Shown in pieces: positions 36,409 through 49,000 of a DNA stretch of 64,000 nucleotides. Position 1 is the stretch's first letter. Every line of letters begins with the position of its first letter. Position numbers and translations under genes: made by a program. Source of the stretch: Pyrocephalus nanus (Eukaryota; Chordata; Aves; Passeriformes; Tyrannidae); the NCBI GenBank assembly GCA_038380795.1, contig CM076259.1, forward strand, positions 62,143,938-62,207,937. The letters are read 5' to 3'. A model generated the notes under the pieces. The model saw nothing but the letters and a program-made list of their open reading frames with translations, made no database searches and was not told the origin of the DNA.

Positions 36409-39400
36409 AAAACTACTGGAAGACAATGCAGCAGTAGGAAACTACAGCAGGTGTCATCTTGCCTGTGTTTTCCATCAGAAGCAATCCTTGAAATCAGATA
36501 TTCCCAATATCACATATGGATTTAATTTTTGGAGAGAAGTACTTGATCTGCTCCAAAAGAGACAAACAAGACACAGGAGATGGGGACCTGGGAGTGAAGG
36601 TGGGATTAAGGTGATCTGGGAGGCACCTTGAGCTGGGCTTTAAAGCAGGGAAGGGGTTCCCAGGAGAAGAGAATTTTCATTGGCAGAGGCAGGGCCTGCT
36701 TGATAAGGCAGCGTGGGAAGGCAGCTGCACTACTCCCACTGGAAGTGCTAGTTTATTTGGTACTGCCTTGTGTCCCACAGTGGGACCAGATTTCTACAAA
36801 TTTGTTTCATGCCTGACATTCAAAGCTAGACATTCAAAATGGCCTCAGCACAGCCTTCTGGTTGAAACACTCGGAATGAACACGTGGTCCTGACTGCATT
36901 CAGGCAGAAGTGGAACAGGCTCTACTGGTTTTAGAGTGTGAATGTTTTCTCCTTCAATGGAAAGATCCAGATTTGTTATTGCAAAGCTATGGACAATCTC
37001 ATAAAGCCAAGCTTAGACCAACCAGAGAAGAAGAGAAAGCAACACACTGTGCAAGGGTGGAGAACAGGAGCATGGGATTTAGGATTTGTGGTTTTGGGTG
37101 TGCATGTAAATTGTTTGTGTGGGCAATTTGCTGTTTTTACAGTGAAAAATCCTGATCTTCCAAACTGCCTGTGTGGAAAAAAAAAAAAAGAGAGAGCAAT
37201 TTTCACTACTCAGATTTATAATCTGCTCTCAAAAGTATGCCCACAGGAAGCAAAATTAGAATTTTCTTCTCAGGCCAGTGCTAGCTCAGGAGTTTAAAAT
37301 ATATCTTGAGCTAACATTTTTGTGACTCATCCTGCATCACTGAATAAAGATATACATGATGTGAGCACTGCAGATTTAGGAGCAAGGCAGGGTTGTTTTG
37401 TGCCTTGCTCCATTATTGAGAATTTTCTGATTCTGCCATCAGTAGTTTATTAGTCTGAATGTGTCCAGGTACAGCTCCACAGGACATGATAGAGAGATTA
37501 CTTCGGTCACATAAACATGCTACTAAGATCTGAATAGCCAAAATATGTGACTGCAGACTTCTGTGGTGCTTTCATGGGTATAATTACACAAAATAGACAG
37601 TTAGGTACCAGCTCACAGTCTTATATCCTCAAAGGGACAAAAATCACTCCAGTTTCCATGTGTGAAATTATTCTGTTTAATGGTAGATATATCAATACAC
37701 GACAACACAGTGTAAAATATGTTTGGTTTGTAATTACACCAGCTGCATTGGGAGAATAAAGCTGGGGTTAAACAAGGCCACATGTTTAATCAGAGGTCTC
37801 ACACGGCTATGAATACAAGGAAAGCTGATCTTTTTCATGATATCAATACAATCAGGTCACCCTGGGTGGATTTTGCATACCATCCGGTCCACAGTCAGAG
37901 AATTGACTTCTAGTTCAGTAAGAGTTAAACCAAAGGTAAAGAAATAACAAAGGGGTGAGGGAGCTGATCTGGAGGAGATGAAGATAAATCCTACTGCATC
38001 TTGTAAAACCGTCCTGCTCTTTCCTCCACAGCAGCATCAGAACCACTTCCTTAATAAACAATTAAGCTTTGTGTTTGAATCTAAAGATATTTTTGGGGAT
38101 TGAGACAGAGAACGACTGGGTGGCTCGGGGTTTGGCAGTAATACAGTGAAAAGCCTACAGTGGTTTGAATTTGATCCTCTTTGGGTTGCCCTTGATTTAT
38201 TAGCCATCCTGATGCAGGAGAATCACTGTCTCCTCTTCATACTGTTTTGGTGAATCTATCCTGTAGTAACATCAAACAAGACAAAATAATGTGCATTTAG
38301 TTTCTCATAAATGTTTGATTTATTTTGAGATCTGAATTAATGCTGATGCTGTTTATCAGGTTCGTCATCCTGTAATGGAAACTCAGCTCAATTGCCAAGG
38401 GAATTCTGAAAAAATGAATGCAGGTATTCAATCCTGACATTTGACTACAAAAATGATAGGGACAGAAAAACAATGAGCCAGGTGGCTACATCTGCATGTG
38501 CAGTCTGTACCTCCAGTGGTAGCTGTGGGATGCAGCCCATTCAACGTGGCATAACTGCATGGATGGACATGTAGCAATGAGCACAGCAGCCACAAACAGC
38601 TTGTGTGGCACAGACACTGAGCTCTGCCATAGAAGAGGTCTTGCCTTGTCTCACCTAAGAGAAATGTGGCATCACTCTGGCCTTTGGGCTGAGCCCTGGG
38701 GTGTCAGTGGTCCAGTGTGAACTCTTTCCCTTGCTTTTGGTGGCATCCAGCCCCAACCTGCACCTAGCACTAACCTCCCTCATGCTGTTTTCAACCTATG
38801 CAACCTCAATGTGAACAGCTTGTGGATGGGCTGTGGGCCAAGAGTTATTCAACAATTCTGAGAAACAAAACTCTGAAATCATAAGCATCCTGCAAAAATT
38901 CACTCCTTATACCAAAAGTAAAAACCAAACCAACAAACCAAAACAAAAAAGTAAAAGGACTCTAGCAAATGTCTTGTTCTGAATAATTCACTTGTTTCCA
39001 GGATAAGGCCCAGGCTTCCCTCCTCTGCTCTCTCACCAGAGGCTGTGGGGACAGTTATGCTGCTACTGTCCACTCTGGTAATTGTCCATGGCCTGAGATA
39101 CTCCCTTACTTTCCAATGCCATCAATCTGGTAACTTCCCATTGCATGCAATTATTATTATTTTTTTCCTCCCCAAAATGCTTGGAAAATGATGAGATAGT
39201 TTGCTAACAACAGTTTTCATTAAAGAAACAGCTGGGTTGTTCTACTTGTAGCTCTTTTCAAAAGCTTTCTGCATGTCTGTCAAGCCAGGGTGTAGCGTGA
39301 TGAGCTGTTTCTGTTAAGAAACCAGAGTTTACAGAACAGAGTTGAGGTAAACCCTGATTATGCGGAAAGTCTGTGTGTTAGGCTCCCTTGCAGCCTTAAC

Positions 39401-42400
39401 TCACAAGACTGGCCTGTATTTTTGGAAACACTTCCAAGGTTTTCCCTTTGTGAATTGGTGCAAATGGCTTGTTGGAGCCAGGCATGCCTAAATTCTCACT
39501 GACTTTTCCTTAATCTCTTTGACTTGAGCAGGGCCTCAGACAGGCGTGAGGAGATCAAGGAGGTCCCTGGGGAGCACTCAGCCAGCAGGGTACCGTCCAG
39601 CAGAACCGGCTTGGCGCTTCCAGCTCCCGGCCGCACACATAATTGTACACTTTCCTAAATGGAAGAAGAAAGAAAGCGATGTGTGTCAATAAGCTAAAGG
39701 GAATTATCTCATGTACAAGGAACAGAAAACTCTGTGTTTTTCCCTTCTTTGCTCTGGGATTTTTGCTATTTGGCTAAACTTAGCACACCAGAGATTGAGT
39801 GCAGCCCCGCTTCCTGAGGGCCACATTCAGACGTGTCGGGTCCTTGGGGTGAGAATAGCACAGTGAGGGAGATTTGATGAAAAATCAGCTGCAAGGGGAA
39901 ACAGCGGTGGAAAGAGCTCAGGCAGCTCTTTTCCTTGGACTTTGTGCTTCTGTATAAACTAACTGCAGCCTAAGTGCCCTTGCTGCTGCCAGAGCTTCTC
40001 ATCAGGGCATTGTGACCTGAGGTGGAAACTGTCCCCACTGCCTCCATCTCCTCTTGCTCTTCTCCAGGTCCTGCCTGAGCCAGCACATGACAAAAGCACA
40101 CCGAGCTTGAAACCTTTTCAACACACAGCTATCGAATCTTGCAGAGTTAGTAATACTGGTGTAGGTGGGATGATGCATGTGCTGATGTGCCTCACCAGTC
40201 CAGAAAAGATCATGCAATTCAAACGCTGATTGCAACATCCTGATTGCCCACTCTGCTGTGTGGTGGGGGTCATACAAATGTCAAAAGGTGGGTGTGTAAT
40301 GCTGAATCTTTATTTGAACAGCCTAAAAGCCCCAAGTCTGGTATTGACTTTGCTCCAGTCTTTGCTTTAACAAAATCTCTTCCCTCTTGGCGATGGGATT
40401 ACCTGTAACAGGGCTGGGGCAAGATCTCTAGGTTGTGTGGCATTAGTTGCTGATTTTTCCAGCACAGTAGGATTTTGCAATTTTGAAGGCAGGAGATGTG
40501 TGGCTTTCTAACTATACACTCCAAGACTTCTGTTTGTTTCATTTTTATCAGAAGAAAGTTCAAAGACTGATTAAAAATTATGATGTGTACTCATTTTGTT
40601 TCTGACTATCCTTTAGCCAGATCTTCAAAGAGAATTTTATTTGCTTGTGTTATGAACTAAATTTCTTGAGATCTGTGCTTCCAAGAGGCCATGATATTAC
40701 CTGGGAATTATTAATTGGGAGATGCTTACTACCTTCTGCTGCTCAAAAACAGCTAGAACATGTTTTTTGTGAAATGCGAAAGAAAAATTAAAACAATTTC
40801 CTATTTGCTCTCTTTGAAGTTAAGGGGGAAAAACCCCTCAGAGTATAGCTGAAATACCACATAAAGCAACTTTAAAAAAAATTTTATTATGTAAAGATCA
40901 AAGTAGAGGGAGAAGAGTAATGCAAGGAGTTTACTTTGATGAGTTTGGTTAAAAATCAAAAGTCGGTTTGATGGGGGAGATACAGACACAAAACACTGTG
41001 TGCCACGGATTTGCTGAATATGTTAAAAAGTGCTGAGCAGTATTAAATTAATGCAAAGCTGAAGATTACACAAGGGCAAACATTGCAGCTAATGTTTGAC
41101 TAGAGCTGAGCTGAAGGCTGAGTGCCTCTACTTAATTTGCAGACCATGCCCACGGCAACCCCAGGAGGCTGGGAGTGGAGGAGACAGACATTTTATAGTG
41201 AGGAGCCACATTATTATTTTTAAATTTAGGAAAAAAATCTGGCTAAAGTTACTGTTTCTAAACACTGGGGAGAGGCAACTGAGAGAAAGCAAGAAAGAGG
41301 GATCAGTGAGTGGCTTTTAGAGCTGAAAGAGAAAGAGCTGCTAAGCTAATAGTCAATAGGTGTGAATTTCTCTAGTAAATACTAGATCATAAATAGAACT
41401 GAGAAAATCAGCGTTGTTAAAAAGGCTTGCTGCAGATAGCTATTCATCCTGAACGGGACTTGCAGACACTGCTCAAGCATGTGCGTGAAAAGTGTTCTTT
41501 CCTTGAGCATTCATTTACATACCACCCAGCACTGTCAACAGTTGTGGTGAGTGAACATGATGGCATAGGGAAAACAGTGAAATACAAAGTGGCTTTCAAG
41601 TTCAAATGAATATTTGAAAATTATTTTGTCCACCCCACCCAGCACATTTTCCTTCCCCAGCAAGATGGGCTGTCCCCATCATGCTGCCTGGTGGCCTGAT
41701 CCTGCCTTCTGGAAGGAAGAACACAAAAGACTGATCTTGCTTTGCAGTTAAGAGTTTTGCACGAGATCTTCCACTTACAAATAACATGTTTAAGCCCCTG
41801 AAAATTTGCTGCAATTCCTATTTTTTGTGAGTGGTGTGAGAAGTGAAAGGAAAGAGCACCAGGCTGGGAGTGTAGCTGGTTTAAACTTATTAATCAGATA
41901 AGTTTTGTTTTGCCATCGAAGCTCAAAGTGACTTTTAAGCATGAGATGCTATGTCTTCGGTAGCATAGCGGTGGATATCTTTAGATTGGGTTTTCATCAT
42001 ATACTTTAATTTTCTAGGCTGGGGGATGACCATAATTGCTGAACAATTCAACATAATGGAATGGGCTAATTCAGCACTTTTTACTGCATTTTTCCACATA
42101 ATATCTAAAATCTTTTTTTCCACCATAACCCATGTTTAGGAAAGCAAGTACTTAACCCGCACATTTCCTGGGCTTGAATCATTTCCTTAATAAGGCATAA
42201 AATTTTGCAAAATCACTCCCCTTACATTAACACATCATTATAAGGAGATATCAATGTTTAGCACGTCAGAGACGTACACTAGTCTGTGCAATGTACAGCT
42301 ACACCACTCAGCCTCAGTCATGTACCACGGCTTTCGAATAACAATAATAATAATTCTACAAAAACAAGATCTTTTCTTTCCTTCCTTTCCTTACTTTTTA

Positions 42401-44679
42401 AAATTCAGTGTTTTCTTCCTAGCTGTTATAGGCTATTCTCTTGCACAGGATGAAGTATGTCAAACATGCTAGCTTTTCTTTTAGTTTTGGCTCTGAGTCT
42501 GATAAGCAGAAATAAAGCAGCAAGCAATGGCTATGATGTGAAACTCCTATAACCACAGTTCATAAAATAATATTAAAAGATGACAAAATGCATAAAAATC
42601 TCTGTGTCTCCTTTTGTTGTTGTGCTCTGTGGGACAGGAATCTCCTTTTCCAGGGAGACACTGGAAAAGCTGACATACTACTTCAAAAATAAAATAAAAT
42701 GTATACAAATCAGGATTTTACCTGTTGTGAACTCCCTGTACTTCTGCAAGATGAACACCTAGTGCCCAGTGGCCTGGGCACATGGGTAGACTAACTCCTG
42801 GGAGCAATTCCTCTGACATCAAAAGATTTGCTAGCAAGCATTGACTTAAGCATGTGCTCAGGACCTGCTCTTCATGTAGATTTTTCATTGCTATGTGAAC
42901 TTTGGTTTGGAACAAGACATCTTAAAAGAGCAGTTTTGCTGCAACAGCATTTTGCACAGAGAGGGTCACAAAAGCTTTGTAGGAGTTGAACACTCCATAG
43001 TGTCCATCCATTGGAAGGGTGGAGTGATCAAGCCTCTTCAGATCTGGCTTTAGGGAGGGAGCCTGAGCCTTTCTCTGGATTTGTGCACTTCTAAGCTCTG
43101 TTAACTTAAACCACTGTACACACAACGTGCATTGTAAGGAAAGGTCTTACAACTCTTGAAAAGTACTAGGCAAGTAAGTTGAATCTTGCTTCATTTATGG
43201 TTTGGAACAGAGTTCAGGTCTGCCTGCATTTCAGGCACTTGGGACCATCTATCCCGGGAGATGACTCTTGCTCTCTGGAAGGCCATCCAGCAGCTTTGTT
43301 CCTGGCAAAACCAGAGCAGGCTCAGGTTTACATTAATAAAACCCAACAAGATGTCATCCTTTCATAGGCTAACAAAAATCAGACTCTTAACTGGTGCCCC
43401 TTAACCTTCTTCCATTTTGTAAGCCTGCAGTGTGGGTTTTGACACATCAAGACATGTCAGGATGAGCACAAGAGAAGATAAAAGGAATAACAGGCTTAAT
43501 GAAGACCTGAGTGATACAGGGTTAAGGAAAACTAAACACATGAAGGCTAACCACAACCAGCATTAGCGCTAGTAGTCTGCTAGGTTAGTTCCTGACAGTG
43601 TATTCATGGTTAGGATGAATAGCACGGTTAGCAGCATATTACTACAGTGAAGATATTTGTGTGAGACTGGGCTTAATTCACTTGGAAATGTGAAATCATA
43701 ATTATTGGGTTCCTTTCAGTTTGAAGCAATCCAGAAATGATACATCTTTTGAGTGCGTGGGACAAGATTTTCCTTCTTTTAATTTTCTCTTGCTCTCTCT
43801 CCCATATGTCCTTTTCTACTTCTTGATCCTAATGTGTGACAGTAAACAGTACTGGAAGAATTACTCCTACTGAATAATTTTGTTGATATATTTCACCCTG
43901 GTAACTCTTAGAGCACATTGTTATTTCTCTTGAAAGTGTTTGAAAAATGCTACTAACTATAAGCCACGTGGTATGGTTTCCCTTCCCTAGTCGGGTAACA
44001 GTCTCTGTGATGATGGCACTGATGACAGTGCTCAAATGGATCAGGAATGTGAAGTATGTCAGGGTCTTGCCAATTTTTCCTGAGTCATGGGATTTCCACT
44101 AGGTCAGAGCCTATTCCTTTGGATAAAAAAAACCCCAAACCAAAACAAATTTTAAAAAGGCAATCTTTATATCTCTCATGAATTTCAGTCCAAATCAGGA
44201 AAAATTCCATGCACCCTCCCTCAGGCTGCCCATTTTCTTTCCCTGTTTTCTGGGTGAAGAGCAGTCCATGAGAGCCCAAGATGGCCAAATTCATCCCAAT
44301 TTCACTTGTAGTTGTGTTATGGACACTTAGTTCCTACAGAATTTCTTCAGGCACAGTATCGTACAGAAGCCTTATGAGAGGGTTTGGGAAGAGCAGCCTG
44401 AGCAGAAATCCAGCTCCCCACTGAACATCTGTGAGCCCACCAGGAAAGGAGGTGTCACACATTCTCCAACTAAGTGAAAATCTTCACAGCTCAGGATTTT
44501 TTTCCTGGACAGATAATCCAGCATTGGACAAGCAGGAACTGAGGATGTTGTAGATGAAAAACAGCTTAAACCGTGAATACTAACAGACAGAAGAAAATTG
44601 TATGTATGTATATATGTGTGTGAATGGCCCCAAATGAGAGTTCTCAAGCAGAAGCCTGCTACTTGCTACTTACAACTGA
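36409..44679. other. Non-coding DNA; one CpG-denser patch
   Basis: No gene was recognised. An A13 run lies at 37177-37189. A CpG-denser patch is listed separately at 39545-39678. The frames at 36910-37297, 40002-40277 and 43179-43404 show no domain motifs. A (GTAT/GT)n-like stretch near 44599-44622 precedes the CR1 element. Confidence 0.42.
39545..39678. other. Local CpG cluster
   Basis: Seven CpG dinucleotides occur within about 134 bp (in CAGGCGTG, ACCGTCC, ACCGGC, GGCGCTT, CCCGGCCGC and AAGCGAT), while the surrounding kilobases have very few. It is too short for a CpG island and no TATA box or open frame is attached. It could be a regulatory element with low germline methylation, or chance. 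Confidence 0.35.
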
Positions 44680-45940
44680 GATAGGAAAGAAAGAGGACGC
44701 TGGAAACTACGGGCCTGTCAGTCTCACTTCAGTGTCTGGTAAAGTTGTGGAGAAGGTTATTCTGGTAGGTATTGAAAAACAGCTGAAAGACAAGACAGTC
44801 ATTCGTCACAGCCAGCACAGCTTCAGGAAAGTAAAGTCTTGCTTATCCAACCTGATTTGCTCTTATGACAAGGTAACCCACCTAGTTGATCAAGGAAAAC
44901 CAGTTGATGTAATCTTTTTGGATTTCAGCAAAGCTTTTGATACTGTCTCTCACAGGATCCTTCTGGACAAAATGTCCAGCACACAGCTGGATAAACACCT
45001 CATGTTGTGGGTGAGAAATTGGCTCACAGGTGGAGCACAGAGGGTAACAGTGAATGGGGTGACATCAGACTGGTGACCTGTCACTAGTGGGGTTCCACAG
45101 GGCTCCATCTTGGGCCCTGTGCTCTTCAGCATCTTCATAAATGACTTGGATTCAAGTTTGCAGATGACAGAAAACTGGGAGGAGCTGTTGACTCCCTCGA
45201 AGGCAGGGAGGCCCTGCAGAGAGATCTCAACAAATCAGGGGGCTGGGCAATCACCAACCACGTGAAGTTCAACAAGGGGAAGTGCTGGATTCTGCAGCTG
45301 GGATGGGGCAACCCCAGATGTATGGACAGATTGGGGAATGAGATGCTGGAAGCAGTGCCACAGAAAGGGCCCTGGGTGTCCTGGTTGATGACAAGTTGAA
45401 TGTGAGTCAGCAGTACCCTGGCAGCCAGGAGGGCCATCTGTGTCCTGGGGGGCATCAGGCAAAGCATCACCAGCCAGTCAAGGGAGGGGATTGTCCCACT
45501 CTGCTCTGCACTGATGCGGCCTCACCTTGAACATTGTGAGTAGTTTTGGGCACCACAATATAGAAAAGATATTCAGATATTAACAAGCATCCAAAGGTTG
45601 GCAACAGAGATGGTGAAGGGCCTTATGAGGGGAAGTCGTATGAGGAACAGCTGAGGCCACTTGGTCTGTTCAGCCTGGAGAGGAGAAGACTGAGGGGAGA
45701 CACCATCACAATCTACAACTTCCTCATGAGGGGAAGAGGAGGGGCAGGCACTGATCTCTTCTCTGTGGTGACCAGTGACAGGACCCGAGGGAACGGCCTG
45801 AAGTTGTGTTGGGGAAGGTTTAGGTTGGATATTAGAAAGAGGTTCTTCACCCAGAGGGTTATTAGTCACTGGAACAGACTCCTCAGGGAAGTGGTCACAG
45901 CACCAAACCTAACAGTGTGCTAAAAGCATTTGGATGATAC
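44680..45940 (+). pseudogene. CR1 ORF2 reverse-transcriptase remnant
   Basis: The first frame is open to 45073 and contains LTSVSGKVVEK, the palm motif FLDFSKAFDTVSH (44914-44952) and WLTGGAQRVTVNGVTSDW. It is then cut by TGA at 45074-45076, where the family normally has Arg (SDWRPVTSG); a CGA-to-TGA change at a CpG is the likely cause. The same frame continues after the stop with [22 protein letters not shown]. The catalytic KFADD codons lie at 45154-45168 but in a shifted frame, because sequence between INDLD and KFADD has been lost. Further frame breaks follow towards the C-terminus. The copy is dead. Confidence 0.93.
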
Positions 45941-46048
45941 TCTCAGGCACATGGTGTGACTCTTGGAGATGGTCCTCTGCATGCCTAAGGGTTGGACTCA
46001 ATGATCTTTATGGATCCCTTCCAGCTCAGCATATTCTGTGATTCTGTG
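44680..46048 (+). mobile_element. CR1 LINE, 5'-truncated, with RT remnant and 3' tail
   Basis: This is the longest transposon in the window, about 1.37 kb. It starts inside ORF2 (GKKEDAGNYGPVSLTS; most CR1 have NYRPVSL) and continues through the reverse-transcriptase palm motifs. It then runs through the ORF2 C-terminal region ('CTTGGTCTGTTCAGCCTGGA', 'GAGGTTCTTCACCCAGAGG') and the 3' UTR ('GGGTTGGACTCAATGATC', 'CCCTTCCAGCTCAGC'). It ends in two exact ATTCTGTG units (46033-46040 and 46041-46048), the diagnostic CR1 8-bp tail. The 5' UTR, ORF1 and the endonuclease part of ORF2 are absent. CR1 inserts by target-primed reverse transcription and usually leaves such 5'-truncated copies. Confidence 0.96.
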
Positions 46049-49000
46049 AAAAGTCTCATGTCCTGAACTCTTCTTTGAATAGAGATGTGAAGTAGAGACA
46101 CTTATTAGGAGACTGATTACATATATCGCTTTTGCACATAAACTATTAAGGTTGTGAAATTGAGGGCATGCTGACTTGGAAAGCAGAGTTGTCCAAAAAG
46201 AAGGGCTCCCATAAAGAAGGGGCAAAGAAAAAGAGAAGAGGGGTAAGGAAGAGGCAGGAGGAAATCACCCGGTAGTGGGAAATGTTTGCAGGACATCAAG
46301 GAGGTAGGGAATCATTGCCACCAGTCCTGCTCAGTCACTGCCCAAGTGAGAGCAGCATGAAGGTTGTGGGTGAAAAATTCTACAATGAGTCCCACCACAT
46401 GCCTTATTTTCCATGAGCTTTCCTTGGCCAGTCAGGAGTATGCAGAGCTTGATGTCTGTGCTCTCCTTTCTACCCCATACACCTTCTTCTAACCCTGGAT
46501 TACCCTAACAAGGGCAATTTGTGTTTGCAAACTGATTTGAAATACAGTGACACAATGATATAGTATTTGTAATATAGTCTTTAATCTAGGCTGGCACTTT
46601 TTAGGCAATGTATAAGCCTGCAACATGCATGTCCCTGCTTTGATGACTTCTGCTGAGGAAAGAAAACAAATGACAAAAAATCATCGAAAAGAGAAGTGAC
46701 AGTCTCCAGGTTCACAAAAAGTCAACAGCACGACAGGTCTAACTCCTCCTGACGCTGACCTACTGCTGCCTTGCATTTTTGTCCTGGTAAACAAGTATCC
46801 AACATCAAATTCCTCATGGCTGTCGGGTACCTTTAGCATCAAATGTCTAACTGAAAGTGCTACTTGTTTGATATGGTTCTCTAGACCTTACCCATGGCCA
46901 TATAATTTTTTTTTATCATGTTCAACTCACATGATTACATTTCGGTGGAGAAATGCTCTTAAAAGGTCACTTGTAATTTGGAAAGAAATGTTTTGAATTA
47001 GATATGAAAAAGGTGCTGAATGATCTGAGGAATGATAAAATCCCAGTGAAGCTCTGGAAAACTAGGAAAAATGTTGATCATTACCATGTGACTGAACTGT
47101 AAATAGAATAAAAAATGACAGTAAATAAATTAGTAGCAACACACATCTTCTTTATGTGTTTCTTTCTTCTTTGATTCCTTGCTTGATCTCTTCAGTGCTA
47201 ACCTGTCCTCCTCTCTCCCCTCTTTCCAGCTTTACTGAGGAAAGAGTCAGGTTGATTATAACTCTGATGATGGGAGGGATGGAGGGAGCATCCTGAAGTG
47301 ACTCCAGCTGGTATCAGGATTTGTATCTACTGCCTTGCTCTGTTTCAACCTGAGAATTAGATCCCACCTGTTGCTAGTGCTGGTGATGGTGGGTTGAGGA
47401 GGTTTGCCTAGTTACCTGTTCCAACCCACAGACAAATTGAAGCTTGTTGCTGGAGCCCTGATTCATAGTTCAGGAAGAGGCTGATGCCTAGGTTGTTTCC
47501 GTGGATGGGGAGCTGGTCACTGGCTCTCTCAGCAAACCACTGAGAGGTTTTGACAATGCAGTGCTTGCAGGTGACATGTCCTTACCCACCTCCTGGTATG
47601 GATGCCATGTCTGACAGAGAAGCAAAAAACAGAGAGCAAAAGCCAAGAGGGTGAAAAAGAAAAAGACAGAGGGTATGGGAGAGGGAAGGAAAGAGAAAGA
47701 GACATCAAAAAACAACAAAAAACATTCAAAATGAAGACTTACAAAGAGTCTTTTACTGAGGAGTCAAGCTTGGCATAGCACAGAAGGTTACCAGTAAGGC
47801 ACCGGCAGAAGCATACAGGCAGGTTAATGTCCCTAAAATAAAGTATGAGCCAGTAATAACAGAGTCATACAAATCGCAAGCTACAGCTGGTGAGAAATTC
47901 TGCAAAGTAACAGACCATTAGATTTAGCAATCACTGTATACACAGAAACACATTGCCACTTCCCAAGAAGCTCTGGGATGCACAGAAAAGGCTTTCCTTC
48001 CAGATGATAACCCAGCATTGGGGTGAGGGAGTGCCCAGGCTCAGAGGAAGGGCTCTGAGCCCCAGGAGCTGAGGATGCTCCGCTTCACCGGTACAGCACT
48101 AAAGCAGGCACTGGCATGAAAAGGTCGCTTGGAGAAAATCAAATGGGTGGATGTTCAGGTAACAACACAAAGCTTTGTCAGTATGGCAAAGTAATGAGCA
48201 GTACAAAGGCTATTCTTTCTTGCTCGGTTTTCATATCCACTGTGAGTTTTTTCCAGGTATTATTTTGACAGTGAAATTCCTCTTTATGGTAAAACTAGAG
48301 ATATTGCATGAAGAGAAAAGAGATGGATTCTCTTATGCTTTAAAAATGCAAAAGAAGCCAGAACTTACTTTTTGAAGTAGTTCACGTTTTTGTTAAGAAA
48401 TTACTTCTTTTATGGGTTTTAAATACTAGTTGTCCCTGACACATGTTCACTTGCCCTCTGACATACTGCATATACCAGACTAATTCTTCAAGAAATATAG
48501 TTTGAAAATAATCAACATTTTTAGGGGCAGTGGCAACTATTTCCCTGCTCCCCCATAACATTTTATTATAGTGAAAGCACAATAAAGCCACCTTGATATG
48601 AAATATTGTGCCTGAAAAAACCCATGCAGATGGAGAATTTTAAAAATTACAGGAATGGAACAATAATCTATTCACATATATAACAGCATCCATCCAGCAA
48701 ATAGCATGCTGTGAAGTCACTGAGAATCCAAGGGCCAGTCTTCTGGGCTCTCTGTCTAGCTCTGCTTTTTCACAGTCCCATGAAGGCACTGTCAGGTTTT
48801 GGGAAGGCAAAAACGTGGTGCAGGCAATAAGGAGTAACTCAAGTAAGGGACTTAAACCCTGAGGAGGTCAACATTTCTATTAACTGAATATTTACACACC
48901 TCTCAGGGCAGTGTCTGGCTGAATGGGCTTGAGAGCAAAGGCAGACACTAAAACAGGATTGGCCAAGAGCAGGGATTTTTGCTGAGGGTTGGCCAAGATC

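Noticed and set aside
47205..47229. Acceptor-like tract CCTCTCTCCCCTCTTTCCAG
   Set aside because: The downstream frames close quickly and no good donor ends an open exon.
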